This document shows, piece by piece, positions 48,701 to 60,287 of a stretch of DNA of 64,000 bases. The stretch lies in the NCBI GenBank assembly GCA_037974665.1, contig CM075783.1:13982762-14046761 (forward strand), read 5' to 3'. Made by a program: the position numbers and the translations under genes. The notes under the pieces were generated by a model, which ran no database searches, was not told the DNA's origin, and saw only the letters and a program-made list of their open reading frames with translations. This DNA is from Ehretia macrophylla (taxonomy: Eukaryota; Streptophyta; Magnoliopsida; Boraginales; Ehretiaceae). The stretch's first letter is position 1. Each line of letters opens with the position of its first letter.

Positions 48701-50250
48701 TTCAAGGGCTCCTTACACCAAACCTTGCACAAGCAGGTTTTTCGACAATTCCATCCCATGCCGATTCCAACTGAGATGCCCAAAATGGTTGGTAACTATA
48801 AATTTTCAATTTTAATATATTTTCACTTTTTGTGTATTAGCTACGGATAATACACAAAATCCATTCTGATTCAAATGGATTCTGTAAGGGTTTGCTAAAT
48901 TCAATGTTAATTAGTAGATAAGTTAAATCCATCTGTTTATCCTAAAATCCCATTGGGTAAAATGGATTTATCTTATGAGTTATTGCTTATATTAATTCAG
49001 TAAATTATACTTGTATTATCGAATGCTAATGTCATCCACTTTATTCCGAATCAAGTTAACCCATGCTGCTAGTGGGTTCAAAGGCTCCCTACACCAAACC
49101 ATGCACAACCAGGTTTTTCGACAATTCCGTCCCATGCCGATTCCAACTGAGATGCCCAAAATGGTTAGTAACTTTAAATTTTCAATTTTAATATATTTTC
49201 ACTTTTTGTCTATTAGCTACGGATAATACACAAAATCCATTCCGAGTCAAATGGATTCTGTAAGGGTTTGCAAAATTCTGTGTTAATTAGTAGATGAGTT
49301 AAATCCATCAGTTTATCCTAAAATCTCATTGGGTAAAATGGATTTATCTTATGAGTTATTGCTTATATTAATTCAGTAAATTATACTTGTATTATTGAAA
49401 GCTAATGTCATCCACTTTCTTCCGAATCAAGTTAACCCATGCTGCAAGTGGGTTCAAAGGCTCCCTATACCAAACCTTGCACAAGCAGGTTCTTCGACAA
49501 TCCCAACCTATACCGATTCCAAATGAGATGTCCAAAATGGTTGGTAACTTGAATTTTCAATTTTAATATATTTTTACTTTTTGGGTATTAGCTACGGATA
49601 ATACACAAAATCCATTCCGATTGAAATGGATTCTGTAATGGTTTGCTAAATTATGTGTTAATTAGTAGATGAGTTAAATCCATCAGTTTATCCTAAAATC
49701 CCATTGGGTAAAATGGATTTATCTTATCATTTATTGCTTATATAAATTCAGTAAATTATACTTATCTTATTGAATGCTAATGTCATCCACTTTCTTCCGA
49801 ATCAAGTTAACCCATGCTGCAAGTGGGTTCAAAGGCTCCCTATACCAAACCTTGTACAAGCAAGTTCATCGACAATTCCAACCTATACCGATTCCCAATG
49901 AGATGCCCAAAATGGTTGGTAACTAGAATTTTCAATTTTAATATATTTTCACTTTTTGGGTATTAGCTACGGATAATACACAAAATCCATTCCGATTGAA
50001 ATGGATTCTGTAAGGGTTTGCTAAATTATGTGTTAATTAGTGGATGAGTTAAATCCATCAGTTTATCCTAAAATCCCATTGGGTAAAATGGATTTATCTT
50101 ATGAGTTATTGCTTATATTAATTCAGTAAATTATACTTGTATTATTGAATGCTAATGTCATCCACTTTCTTCCGAATCAAGTTAACCCATGCTGCTAGTG
50201 GGTTCAAGGGCTCCTTACACCAAACCTTGCACAAGTAGGTTTTTCGACAA
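45777..50250. repeat. ~375-bp satellite array, block 2 (12 monomer starts)
   Basis: The array resumes with the right half of the monomer split by the LARD-like element. Starts are near 46028, 46402, 46776, 47151, 47527, 47893, 48272, 48647, 49023, 49397, 49773 and 50147. Types run D-C-A-D-A-Q-C-A-B-D-C-A, where Q is a variant with HKQDFRQF. The block ends in the middle of the exon-like part of a monomer, at CGACAA, where the gypsy element is inserted. Confidence 0.95.
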
Positions 50251-53200
50251 TGTGAAACCCCACTTTCCTGCTTATCTCGTTTTACGTGCTATACCTCATT
50301 TTGCGTGCATATGATCTGTTTATGTGCTATAGGACCTAGAAAGTTATAATTTTGATGTCAATACTCCTAATACGTCCTAAACGTGCATTCATAAAATTTT
50401 CATCAAAAACGGAGTCGGAAATTTTATCGTCGATTTTCAATGAATAGTGTTTTCAAAACACGTCCGCTAAAATTTTGAAACTGGTCTTTTTAACCCTTCT
50501 AGACCTAGTCAATGGACTTTAATAGACCTGTGTTTGATGAAAACGGTTTTAAAATCGGCTTATGAATTTATTAGGGTTTTTACACCGACTTTTGCGAAAA
50601 TCGAGTTTTAAGCCGACTCGGGTGAAATTGTTGGATTGTAAAACTTCTTGTCACCTCAAAATAATTTACTTGAGCTAGCTTGGGTGTTGAATAAATGTTT
50701 TGAACTTTGGTGATCAAGAAAATGCAATTAAAGTCATTAAAACACAAAAATACCAATTTAAATTAACTTTGACTTTATTTAATTATTGACCATATAAGCT
50801 TATATCACCTACACACACTCACACAACACAAAAACACCATCACAAACACACACATTGCCGTGAGAAGGAGGCGAGAAAAAGAAAAGAGATTTCAAAGCTT
50901 TTCAATCCATTTTTTCAAAGAAAAACTTGGTTTTTGTCCGTAAAACTTCGCACCGACTTGGATTCTGCTTGTTGGGCACGCATAGCACGCATTCCTAGGC
51001 TTATATCGCATCAAAGGTGTAACACCCGAGAATTTCACCTTAAGTTTATTATAATCGTTTCATACTTATGTGCGCATTTCTACGTGCATCATTTTTTTTC
51101 TTGTTTAATTGTTTTTGTTGTGGGTTACTATTCATAATATTTTCGACTGTTTCGAAAGCTTGATTTTAAATTTTTCCTAGGTCACTCGACATTTAAAAGG
51201 AACCAAGAAATTTTCGTTTTGAACTTTCGAGCTTAGGAGTATGCGTTTGAAAAATATTTTCCGTGAGCTTTGAATAGTGTTACGTTAGAATAGTGCTAGT
51301 ATTAAATTAAAAGCATTTGGAATTTCAATTAACCATTAGTTGATCAAGATTAGAGACTAATTAGCTTAAATTATTTAGTCATGCACCACATATAATATTA
51401 GCCAACTTATTAAATTAAAACATAAGCTTATTCTTGTCAACAAAACATTTGCAAAAATGACCCCTATGTCCCCTAGCTTGGCCGTCCACTTCAAGGAGGA
51501 AAAAGGAGAAATTTTGCTTCTTCAATCTTGCACTTTAGGCTCTTAGATTGATCTTGGGAGGATTTTGAGCAACTTAGGACCTTCAACAACCTTCTTCATC
51601 TTCAAAAATTGTGAGGGAGTCTCATTTTCTTGATTTTAAAGTTTATGTGCATATGTTCAATTTTATTGATTTGTCAATTATAGCTATATAACTTGTTATG
51701 AATGCTTCCTATGAGTTATTTAATGTCTCTAGAGCTAACTTGTGAGGTTTGATAACATAGTTAATGGTTGAATATTGAGATTGATCAAAGAGGTGATGAA
51801 TAGTGCATAGAATTAGGGTTTTGAAGAATTTTGCTAATTGGCTTGAATTGATGCATCAATTAGGTGCTCTAGACCCTAAGGAAGTTAATTGAAAAGCCAC
51901 GTTAGGTTGAAGCACTCGAATTTGAACTTAATTGCATAATTAGCTTACTTTAGAAAGGGGGTTTTATACGTTGAGCAATCCGGGTAAGTTTGGGCATTGA
52001 TTTAGGTATCCTTGAGCTAAGGAAGCACCTTTGGTGCTTTCGTTTCGCGAAAGTGGGGTTCGGTTAGTATGACTATAGTTCAAACCCGTTCGGGGCCTTC
52101 CCGAACTTTTGCTTCAAAAATGAGTTTTAGTGACTTTAAAGGGTACCTTTGAGCTTAATTAGGAATATAGAAAGACTAGGGTATGATTGGGAATCTCGAA
52201 CCATGCTTAGGAGAAAGAAAGCTCGGTTAAAGAAAGGGGAAAAGTAGTTTTTAGCCTTTTTAGTTGCAATTGGAACTTGTTGTGTGTTGTAATGCCTTGC
52301 ATTGAATATTTAGGATGTATTTAAGTTATTTGAGTAGATTATTGGAATTAATTGTGTTGATTGCTTCTTTTGGCATCTATTAGTTAATATCGTGCTTATA
52401 TGAACTTTTATCGTGCATATATGTGAGGGCGGCCTACTTTGTCGTCCCTCTTACGTGTTATGTGTTATATTGATTGTTTGTGACATGTATTGGGTTGCGC
52501 AACCTATATCGGACATGGTAGCGTCGAGAAACACGGGCGGCATCGGGCTTGCCGTGCTCCCTCGACTACCATGGTGCCTATTCCCTTTCTCGCTGAGGCA
52601 TACTCCACTACCCCAGAGGCGTGGTTCACCTGCTGGGCATGGACCTACCTCGGGAGAAAGGGTCGTAGGATCGGGATACATCCGGAGTATCTCAATTGTG
52701 GTGTTTGGGGTTTGCCGGCATATTCGTGATGCTCGTGGATCGTGGCTCGTGGATGAAGTCTTGGAAGTGGAACCGTATCCTTTTTAAAGTGATTAATCGT
52801 TCGACTTATTGTTTTGATAGTTTATGTGGCTTGTATATGTTTACTTGTGTTGCATATCATATTGCACGTTGGCATGCTGCATCACCTCCCTCGCTGGGCA
52901 ACTTTGTTGCTCACTCCTCATTTGAAATGTTTCAAGAGAAGCTGAGGTGAATCCCCAGCTGTTAGAAGTAGGAGAAGAAGAAGAAGTTCAAGTAGATCAG
53001 AATCCGTGATCTTGTGTACTGAGGTGGATTTTATGTGCTTCTTGCGTGGAGTTCATGTTATTAATGTATTTTGAGACTTTGGAGTCTTGTATATATATGT
53101 CTAGTAGATGTGTACTAGGATGTTAAAGAAAGTTGTTGGTTTGTAATAATGAATTCTAGACTTTAATTTCCCTTGCATGCTTGGAGTGTTTGTTAATCTT

Positions 53201-55171
53201 CATATGGAACTTAGAATTTTATTGTATTTAATCACTTATGACTAAAACCAACTTATCTCGCATGCTTGTGTGCTTTAGTAGAATATTGTTGCTCCAAGGC
53301 TCGGATGGCCTTGTGATTGTGTTTTGGCTTTGGAGTTATTGTTGATAAGTTGTTGCTTTTAGTTCAGATGTCTTGAATGAACGTTTACAGGTAATAGTTT
53401 TGTCCTTGGTACAGAGGAGACTCTGTCCGAGTGACGGGTCCGAGCCTGACTATTAGCGTGGGTTTGGGTTCGGGGCGTTACAAAAGGTGAGAGAAAAATT
53501 CTAGATCTCAAAATGTCATTTTTATACTTTTGCTCATAAATGAAAATTTAACCGTTAGAATTGAAATCTGATGATAGATTATTGCTCCTTGCATACTAGG
53601 GATCATTTTGATGCAATACTACGAATTTCTGTCGGATGTAGCATAATTTTTATTTTCCGGGTATTTAATTTTGATTAAAATGTTCAAAGTTGAATTAAAT
53701 GAGTTGTGTTGATCGAAATCGATTGCCGTCGATTTCTAAATACTTGATAATTACGTGTTAGCGCTGTTGTAATGCCGAATTTTCAATTACATTGTTCGTG
53801 TGAAAATCCGGAAAATCCAGCCAAGACATCCTAGGGTTTTAGGGTTATCGGGCATGATTTGGAGGTGTTATGATGGATTTCCGAGAGGGCTAATGTAGTA
53901 GGTTGAATGGGTGAGTGTTAGAAACTGATTTGGCAATGTTTGGATTAATAGATTGTAAGTTATGAATTTTAGAAATTTAGGTTGTCATTCTTTAATTTCT
54001 TGAACGATGCCTTTAGATGATTGGGTTGTATTTGAGTGTTGAATGATGAGTTGTTGATAAGTAATTTAGAGTTTAATTGTGTATATAATGCATGTCCGGT
54101 TAGATGGCCTACTTTGTCATCTAACTAAGTTATTGATTGATTATTATTGAGTTCGGGAATCGGGCACTTTTGTTGCTGATCTCCCAGATTATTGATTGAT
54201 TATTATTGAGTTCGGGAATCGGGCACTTTCGTTGATGATCTCCCAATTGATTGATTGATTGATGATTGATGATGAATATGGAATCTTGGTATGTGTGTGC
54301 CACTTCTCGGGTAGCGTTGGGCTGTCGGGTTGATAACGGCATGACTGCCATAGGCTACCCCCAGCTCGCATGACGGAGGTGTCATGGAGGGAGGGGCTAG
54401 TGAGGTACCTCGGGTGCGTGAGTAATGGGGAGTTATAAGAAGAACGGTTGAGATCGTGATGACGTTTGGAGCTACACCAAATAGAGTATCCTTTATTGAT
54501 TGGTTATATAGCTATGTGATGATAGAATTATTTGTGTTATTGTGTGTTTACTGACTCAAAGGATTATTCCAAGGAGTTTAGTAGACCTTGCTCGAGATCT
54601 ATCGGATCCTCACTGGGCTTATGTATATAAGCTCACTCTCTATTATTGCATGCTTACAGGTGTTGCAGAGCCGGATTACGGGTACGTGCCTCCTGAGGAG
54701 GAAAATGTGCCTTACGTGGACGAGTCATATGTTCCTGAGTCTTATCCATGATTTTATGTTGTTTAATGTCTTGTACATTAGCTTAGTAGACTTTTATATG
54801 CTTTATGGTTCTTATTGTAATAGATGTTGAAAAGATGATGATCCAAATGATGCTAACTTATTGGCTTTCTTTTGTCTATGGTTAAGTTGTAGATGTGTCT
54901 CTACTTATTTTTGAAATGTATGATAAGGTTGAGGTATTGTATGTTATGTTGGAACGGAGGCAGATAACGAAGACTGATTATTGTATATTACGGTTATGTT
55001 ATGTGTTGTTATACTGTTGAGGAGTTGTTGTTTGTATGGTTATAGAATTGGATGTTTAATGTTATTAATGAGGTTGGTTTAGAACCTCGGTAATCTATTT
55101 ACTGTCGTTATGCTGCCAAAATTCCGTTGCGTCCTGACTGATTGTAGGTGGGGTCGAGTTGGGGCATGACA
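50251..55171 (+). repeat. 5' LTR of the gypsy element, split by a solo LTR
   Basis: Without the nested 2454-bp solo LTR and its 5-bp duplication the LTR is 2462 bp, against 2450 bp for the 3' LTR. It contains a ~56-bp direct duplication at about 54133-54245 and a GGGTAGC...GCTACCC stem-loop at 54309-54360. Confidence 0.93.
51018..53471 (+). mobile_element. solo LTR related to the LARD-like element
   Basis: This 2454-bp LTR begins TGTAACACCCGAGAATTTCACC-like and ends GGGGCGTTACA, and is flanked by AAAGG at 51013-51017 and 53472-53476. It aligns along its length to 40144-42665 with moderate divergence, including the stem-loop. The 3' LTR of the host element shows the empty site (single AAAGG near 60950), which proves that it inserted after the gypsy element and then lost its interior and second LTR by recombination. 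Confidence 0.93.
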
Positions 55172-55177
55172 TTTAAG

Positions 55178-55190
55178 TGGTATCAGAGCG
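55178..55190 (+). other. primer-binding site (initiator Met tRNA)
   Basis: TGGTATCAGAGCG starts six bases after the 5' LTR and is complementary to the 3' end of initiator Met tRNA, except for its last base. Confidence 0.9.
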
Positions 55191-55464
55191 CATGTTAGTT
55201 GTCAGCCGGGGTATTCTCGGAATATGGGTAATGGTCTTAGCATGAAATATGTATGAAAAGAAAGAAAAGTGAAATATGTATTGATATGATTAAATGATAA
55301 ATGATTATGTGATTTAAGTGCTTATGTGATTTTGTGATCAATTTGCTTGTGTGATTGAAACTTATGTGATCTATGTGCTTTATATGAGTTTGTTGTTTAT
55401 GTGTTAAAAGTTGTATATAACGTGTTTACGTGCTATAACCTGTGCTAACTCTTTGATTAGTACG

Positions 55465-57207
55465 ATGGCCGGTAGACCGAGGACTCGTGGTAGGCCCGAG
55501 ATTGTAGATGAGGTCCCTGGTAATGTGGCACAGGGCAGTGATAGGGGTGATGTCAGGTTAGGGGCAGCAATGGATCGGATTGCAGATTTGATGGCTGGAC
55601 AAGCCCAGTTGTTAGCAGGTCAGGCTGTTCAGACTCAGGCGTTACAGGCTCAGATACAGAGTGTACAGGGTGGTAATCACGGTCGAGGTACTATGAAGGA
55701 GTTTCTGGGGTACTATCCTCCTAGATTTCAGGGAGAGCCTGATGATAGGAAGGCCGAGTCGTGGATTAGTAAGTTAGAGAAAATTTTTGATTCTCTCGGG
55801 TACACTGATGAGAGGAAGGTGACTTGTGCTGTCTATTTGCTTGATGATGAGGCAGAGGAATGGTGGCGCACTGTGAGAGCCAGTTGGGAGACCCGGGGTG
55901 TTCCGTATGTTTGGGATACCTTTCTGACTGCTTTTAGGGATAAGTATGTCCCGATGGTTGCACGGGAGAGGAGAAAGGCTGAGTTCTTGTCTTTGGTACA
56001 GGGGGATTCTACTGTGGCTCAGTATGAGTCTACATTCACTAGGTTGTCCCGGTATGCACCGGAGTTTGTAGCTGTGGAGGAGAGGAAGACCCGTAGATTT
56101 ATGTTGGGATTGAGGCCCGAGATTCAGGATGCAATGGCTCTGAATCGCTATGATATCTTTACTGAGGCTTTTGATGCAGCTTCTAGGTTAGAGAAGAGGA
56201 AAGGGGATCAGATTGTCTCCAGTCAGCCTAGTAAGAGGCCGTATCAGCCACAGGGCCAGCAGGTTATATATAGGCCTCCAGTACAGCAGGTTGTCTACAG
56301 GCCACCAGCCCAGCAGGGTTCTTATAGGCCACAGGGTCAGCAGAGTTACTATCGGCCTCAGTTTCAGCAGAGGCCATATCAGGTTCAGACTCAGTATAGG
56401 CTAGCCCAGTCTCAAGGTCAGTACAGGCCTAGTGTGGTGAGACCTCAGCAGCAGGCTGTATTAGCTGCTTCTTCAGCTTCTGGTTCTTCTAGGGGCAGTG
56501 TTAGTGCCACATCATCGCAGTGTAATTACTGCAAGCGCCCAGGGCATGTGGAGTCCGACTGCAGGGTAAAGGCAGGGACATGTTTGGGTTGTGGTAGCAT
56601 CGAGCATAGGGCGAAGGATTGCCCTAGATATGCGAGGACTGAGGGTCGGGCAGCGACTCAGGGTTACCAGGGTAGACCTACGGGCAGTGTACCACAGCAG
56701 CAGCGGGTTCAGGCTCGGGCTTATGCAGTTGATATGGAGGAGATGCCTGAGGAGACTGCAGTGGTGGAAGGTAACTTCCTTATACTTGATCAACTTGTTA
56801 AAGTGTTGATTGATTCTGGTGCTACGCATTCTTTCATTACTCCTGCTTGTGTGCAACGTGTTAAATTGCAACCTGAAAGATTGCCTTATGTGGTTGAGAT
56901 TAGTACCTCTTTGACTGATAAGTATGTTACTGGCTTAGTATGTAAGGATTGTATAATACATGTTAAGGGGCATAATTTTCCTTTGGACCTTATTTTATTT
57001 CATATCCGGGGGTATGATGTTATTCTGGGTATGGATTGGCTTTCTAAGTATGATGCCCAGTTGAACTGTAGAACCAAGGTAGTACAGTTTCGCTTGCCGG
57101 ATCAGCCAGTAGTAGAGGTAGCGGGTAACCGGGGTGCTAAGACGAGTTTTGTTATCTCAGCAACTAAAGCCGTTAAGTTGGTGAGTAAGGGTGTTCGGGT
57201 TATCTAG
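55465..57207 (+). CDS. gypsy Gag and aspartic protease, open frame
   Basis: I start at 55465 ([12 protein letters not shown]); an upstream in-frame ATG at 55411 lies in leader-like sequence. The 580-codon frame has a Ty3-type capsid segment ([39 protein letters not shown]). Next comes a Gln/Tyr/Pro-rich linker of repeated YRP-x-QQ units at about residues 270-330, probably disordered. Two CCHC knuckles follow ([14 protein letters not shown] and [14 protein letters not shown]), then the protease site [12 protein letters not shown] and a VILGMDWL motif. Gag would assemble particles and bind the RNA; the protease would cut the polyprotein. In this family gag and pol are normally one frame. Here the frame ends at TAG 57205-57207 because of a one-base shift just upstream. 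Confidence 0.88.
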   Translation: MAGRPRTRGRPEIVDEVPGNVAQGSDRGDVRLGAAMDRIADLMAGQAQLLAGQAVQTQALQAQIQSVQGGNHGRGTMKEFLGYYPPRFQGEPDDRKAESWISKLEKIFDSLGYTDERKVTCAVYLLDDEAEEWWRTVRASWETRGVPYVWDTFLTAFRDKYVPMVARERRKAEFLSLVQGDSTVAQYESTFTRLSRYAPEFVAVEERKTRRFMLGLRPEIQDAMALNRYDIFTEAFDAASRLEKRKGDQIVSSQPSKRPYQPQGQQVIYRPPVQQVVYRPPAQQGSYRPQGQQSYYRPQFQQRPYQVQTQYRLAQSQGQYRPSVVRPQQQAVLAASSASGSSRGSVSATSSQCNYCKRPGHVESDCRVKAGTCLGCGSIEHRAKDCPRYARTEGRAATQGYQGRPTGSVPQQQRVQARAYAVDMEEMPEETAVVEGNFLILDQLVKVLIDSGATHSFITPACVQRVKLQPERLPYVVEISTSLTDKYVTGLVCKDCIIHVKGHNFPLDLILFHIRGYDVILGMDWLSKYDAQLNCRTKVVQFRLPDQPVVEVAGNRGAKTSFVISATKAVKLVSKGVRVI

Positions 57208-58772
57208 CTTATTTGATCAACAAGCTATCTGATAAACTACAGCTAGAGGAAGTCCCTATTATCCGGGAATATCCTAATGTATTTCCCGAGGAGTTGCCAG
57301 GGTTGCCGCCAGAGAGGGATATAGAGTTTGTGATTAATCTTGTTCCCGGTACTCAACCTATTTCTAAATCGGCGTACCGGATGGCACCAGCTGAGTTGAA
57401 GGAGTTGAAAACTCAGTTACAGGAGTTATTGAAGAAAGGATTCATTCAGCAGAGTTCTTCACCTTGGGGAGCTCCTGTTTTATTTGTGAAGAAGAAGGAT
57501 GGTACTTTGAGATTGTGTATTGATTACCGTGGTTTGAATCATGTGACCATCAAGAATAAATATCCTTTGCCACTGATTGATGAGTTGTTTGATCAACTTC
57601 AGGGAGCCAAAGTCTATTCTAAATTTGATTTGAGGCAGGGGTATTATCAGCTTCGGATTCGTACGAAGGATGTTCCGAAGTCTGCCTTCAGGACTCGGTA
57701 CGGGCATTATGAGTTTATTGTTATGCCCTTTGGTTTGACTAATGCACCGGCAGCATTCATGGATTTGATGCATCGAGTCTTTCAGCCGTACTTGGACCAG
57801 TTCATGGTGATTTTTATTGATGATATCTTGGTCTATTCTAAATCTGAATCGGAGCACGAGCAACATCTACGGCTTGTATTAGAGAAGTTGCAGGAGCATC
57901 AGTTGTTTCCCAAGTTCAGCAAATGTGAATTTTGGCTGCAACGGATTTCTTTTCTTGGCCATGTTATTACACAGAGCGGTATTTCTGTAGATCCCACTAA
58001 GATTGAATCGGTGATGTCTTGGAAGCGGCCAGAGAGTGTTTCTGATGTCCGTAGCTTTCTTGGCTTGGCGGGTTATTACCGTAGGTTTGTCAAGGACTTC
58101 TCGAAGATTGCGGGGCCACTATCTAAGTTGACTCAGAAACGGACTTTCTTTAATTGGGATGAGAAGTGTGAGAGTGGATTTCAGGAGTTGAAAAAGAGGT
58201 TAACTACCGCTCCAGTACTTGCTCTACCAGAGGGGACCGATAATATGGTCATTTACAGTGATGCATCCAAGGAGGGCTTGGGATGTGTTCTTATGCAGGA
58301 TGGCCGAGTTATTGCCTATGCTTCTCGAAAGTTGAAGCCTTATGAAGAAAATTATCCGACTCATGATCTTAAGTTGGCAGCAGTTGTCTTTGCACTCAAG
58401 AAGTGGCGTCATTATCTGTGGGGAAGTAAGTTTGAAATTTTCACTGATCATAAGAGTATGAAGTACTTGTTTTCACAGAAGGAGTTGAATATGCGCCAGC
58501 GGAGGTGGATGGAGCTTCTTGGAGATTATAATTGTTCTATCAATTATCTGCCTGGAAAGGCAAATGTTGTAGCAGATGCTCTCAGCCGGAAGGCTAGTAT
58601 TTCTTGTTTGGCTGTCAAGAAGTGGGAGGTTCTTGAGGAGTTTAGTTATTGGAGACCAGAGTTGACTCAGGTTGGAGTGATGTGTTCACATCTCCGTATT
58701 CAGCCTTTATTATTGTCTCAGATCAGGGAAGCTCAGCAACTTGATGTTAAACTTCAGAAGATCAAGGATTAG
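57192..58772 (+). pseudogene. gypsy reverse transcriptase and RNase H, frame-broken
   Basis: The frame continues from [17 protein letters not shown] without its own ATG and ends at TAG 58770-58772, about 525 codons. RT motifs are complete: [50 protein letters not shown], the catalytic FIDDILVYS, and FLGHVI. RNase H follows with [22 protein letters not shown] and VADALSRK. The conserved Glu of [12 protein letters not shown] is Lys here ([12 protein letters not shown]), removing one of the four metal-binding acidic residues. The frame is offset by one base from gag-protease, and the closing TAG is followed in the same frame by more pol sequence, so it is a point nonsense mutation. Confidence 0.9.
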
Positions 58773-60287
58773 ATTACGGGTGATCAGTCTGACTTCAAAG
58801 TACATGAGGATGGGATTCTTCAGTTTCGGAACAGGGTTTGTGTTCCCGATGAACCAGGCTTGAGGCGAGGTATTTTGGAGGAAGCTCATAATTCTAAATA
58901 TACTATTCATCCCGGTGGAACCAAGATGTATCGGGATTTGAAGCAACATTACTGGTTGAACAACATGAAGAGAGAGGTTGCTCAGTTTGTGTCTAGATGT
59001 TTGACTTGTCAGAGAGTGAAAGCCGAGCATCAACGACCTGCAGGTTTGCTTCAGCCGTTGGCTATACCAGAGTGGAAATGGGAGCATATTACGATGGACT
59101 TCGTCACAGGGTTGCCTAGATCACCGAGGGGTAATGATGCAGTTTGGGTTGTCGTGGATCGTTTGACGAAGACAGCTCATTTTATTGCAATGAGGATGGG
59201 AGATGAGGTTACAAAGCTGACGGATCTCTATCTGGATCAGATTGTTAGACTTCACAGTATTCCGTCTAGTATTATCTCCGATCGAGATCCTCGATTTACT
59301 TCTCGTTTGTGGGAGAAACTTCAGGAGACTTTGGGTACTCAGTTGAACTTCAGTACTGCGTATCATCCACAGACCGATGGTCAGTCTGAGCGGACTATTC
59401 AGATTCTGGAAGATATGCTTAGGGCTTGTGTTCTGGACTTCGGGAAGAACTGGGAGAAATATCTACCACTTGCCGAGTTTGCCTATAACAATAGTTATCA
59501 AGCTACTATTGGGATGGCGCCTTTCGCAGCTCTTTACGGTCGTAAGTGCCGTTCACCTTTATATTGGGACGAGGTAGGAGAGATGAAGACTATTGATCCG
59601 ACTATTATGCCAGAACTTCTTGAGAAGATTGAGAATGTTCAGTTGATCAGGCAGAGAATGCTTATGGCGCAGAGTAGATTCAAGAGTTATGCTGATAAGC
59701 GTCGTCGGGACTTGGAATTTGCAGTTGGAGATCGGGTTTTCTTGAGATTGTCTCCTCGAAAGGGGTTTGCTCGTTATGGTAAAGGTGGAAAGCTGAGTCC
59801 GAGATTTGTTGGGCTGTTTGAGATTACTGGCAGGGTTGGTAAGTTGGCATATCGGTTGGCTTTACCGGAGAACTTCTCTAATGTCCACGATATATTTCAC
59901 GTGTCTAATTTGCGGAAATATAATCCGGATCCTTCTAATATTCTTAAGCCAGAGCCGTTACAGCTTCGAGAGAATTTGACTTATGACGAGCGTCCGATTC
60001 GTATTCTAGATCAGATGGACCGAGAGTTGAGGTCGAAGAAGATTCCGATGGTTAAGGTGTTGTGGAAGCATCACGGCATTGAGGAAGCTACGTGGGAGAG
60101 ACGAGATCAGATGCAGCAGCAATACCCAGATCTTTTCCGTACATCAAGAAAGAATTTCGAGGATGAAATTTCTATAAGGGGTGGAGAATGTGAAACCCCA
60201 CTTTCCTGCTTATCTCGTTTTACGTGCTATACCTCGTTTTGCGTGCATATGATTTGTTTATGTGCTATAGGACCTAGAAAGTTATAA
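58773..60287 (+). pseudogene. gypsy integrase and chromodomain, after a nonsense codon
   Basis: This is in the same frame as the RT piece and separated from it only by TAG 58770-58772. An HHCC zinc-binding segment (AHNSKYTIHPGGTKMYRDLK and SRCLTCQRVK) precedes the DDE core: ITMDFVTGLPRS, SDRDPRFTSRLW and HPQTDGQSERT. Then comes the GPY-like stretch (KLSPRFVGLFEITGRVGKLA, ALPENFSNVHDIFHVSNLRK). Near the C terminus RPIRILDQMDRELRSKKIP and VKVLWKHHGIEEATWE form the chromodomain that in this group helps target chromatin. The frame runs through the purine tract into the 3' LTR and stops at 60287, so the last ~33 codons are LTR-encoded. There is no separate start codon. Confidence 0.9.
60172..60188 (+). 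other. polypurine tract of the gypsy element
   Basis: ATAAGGGGTGGAGAA directly precedes the 3' LTR start at 60189, where plus-strand DNA synthesis would be primed. It also encodes part of the pol C terminus. Confidence 0.8.

Noticed and set aside
54130-54385. Minus-strand ORFs in the gypsy LTR with repeated INQS-rich residues
   Set aside because: The residues come from the short tandem duplication and ATTGATTG runs in the LTR. There is no coding evidence.
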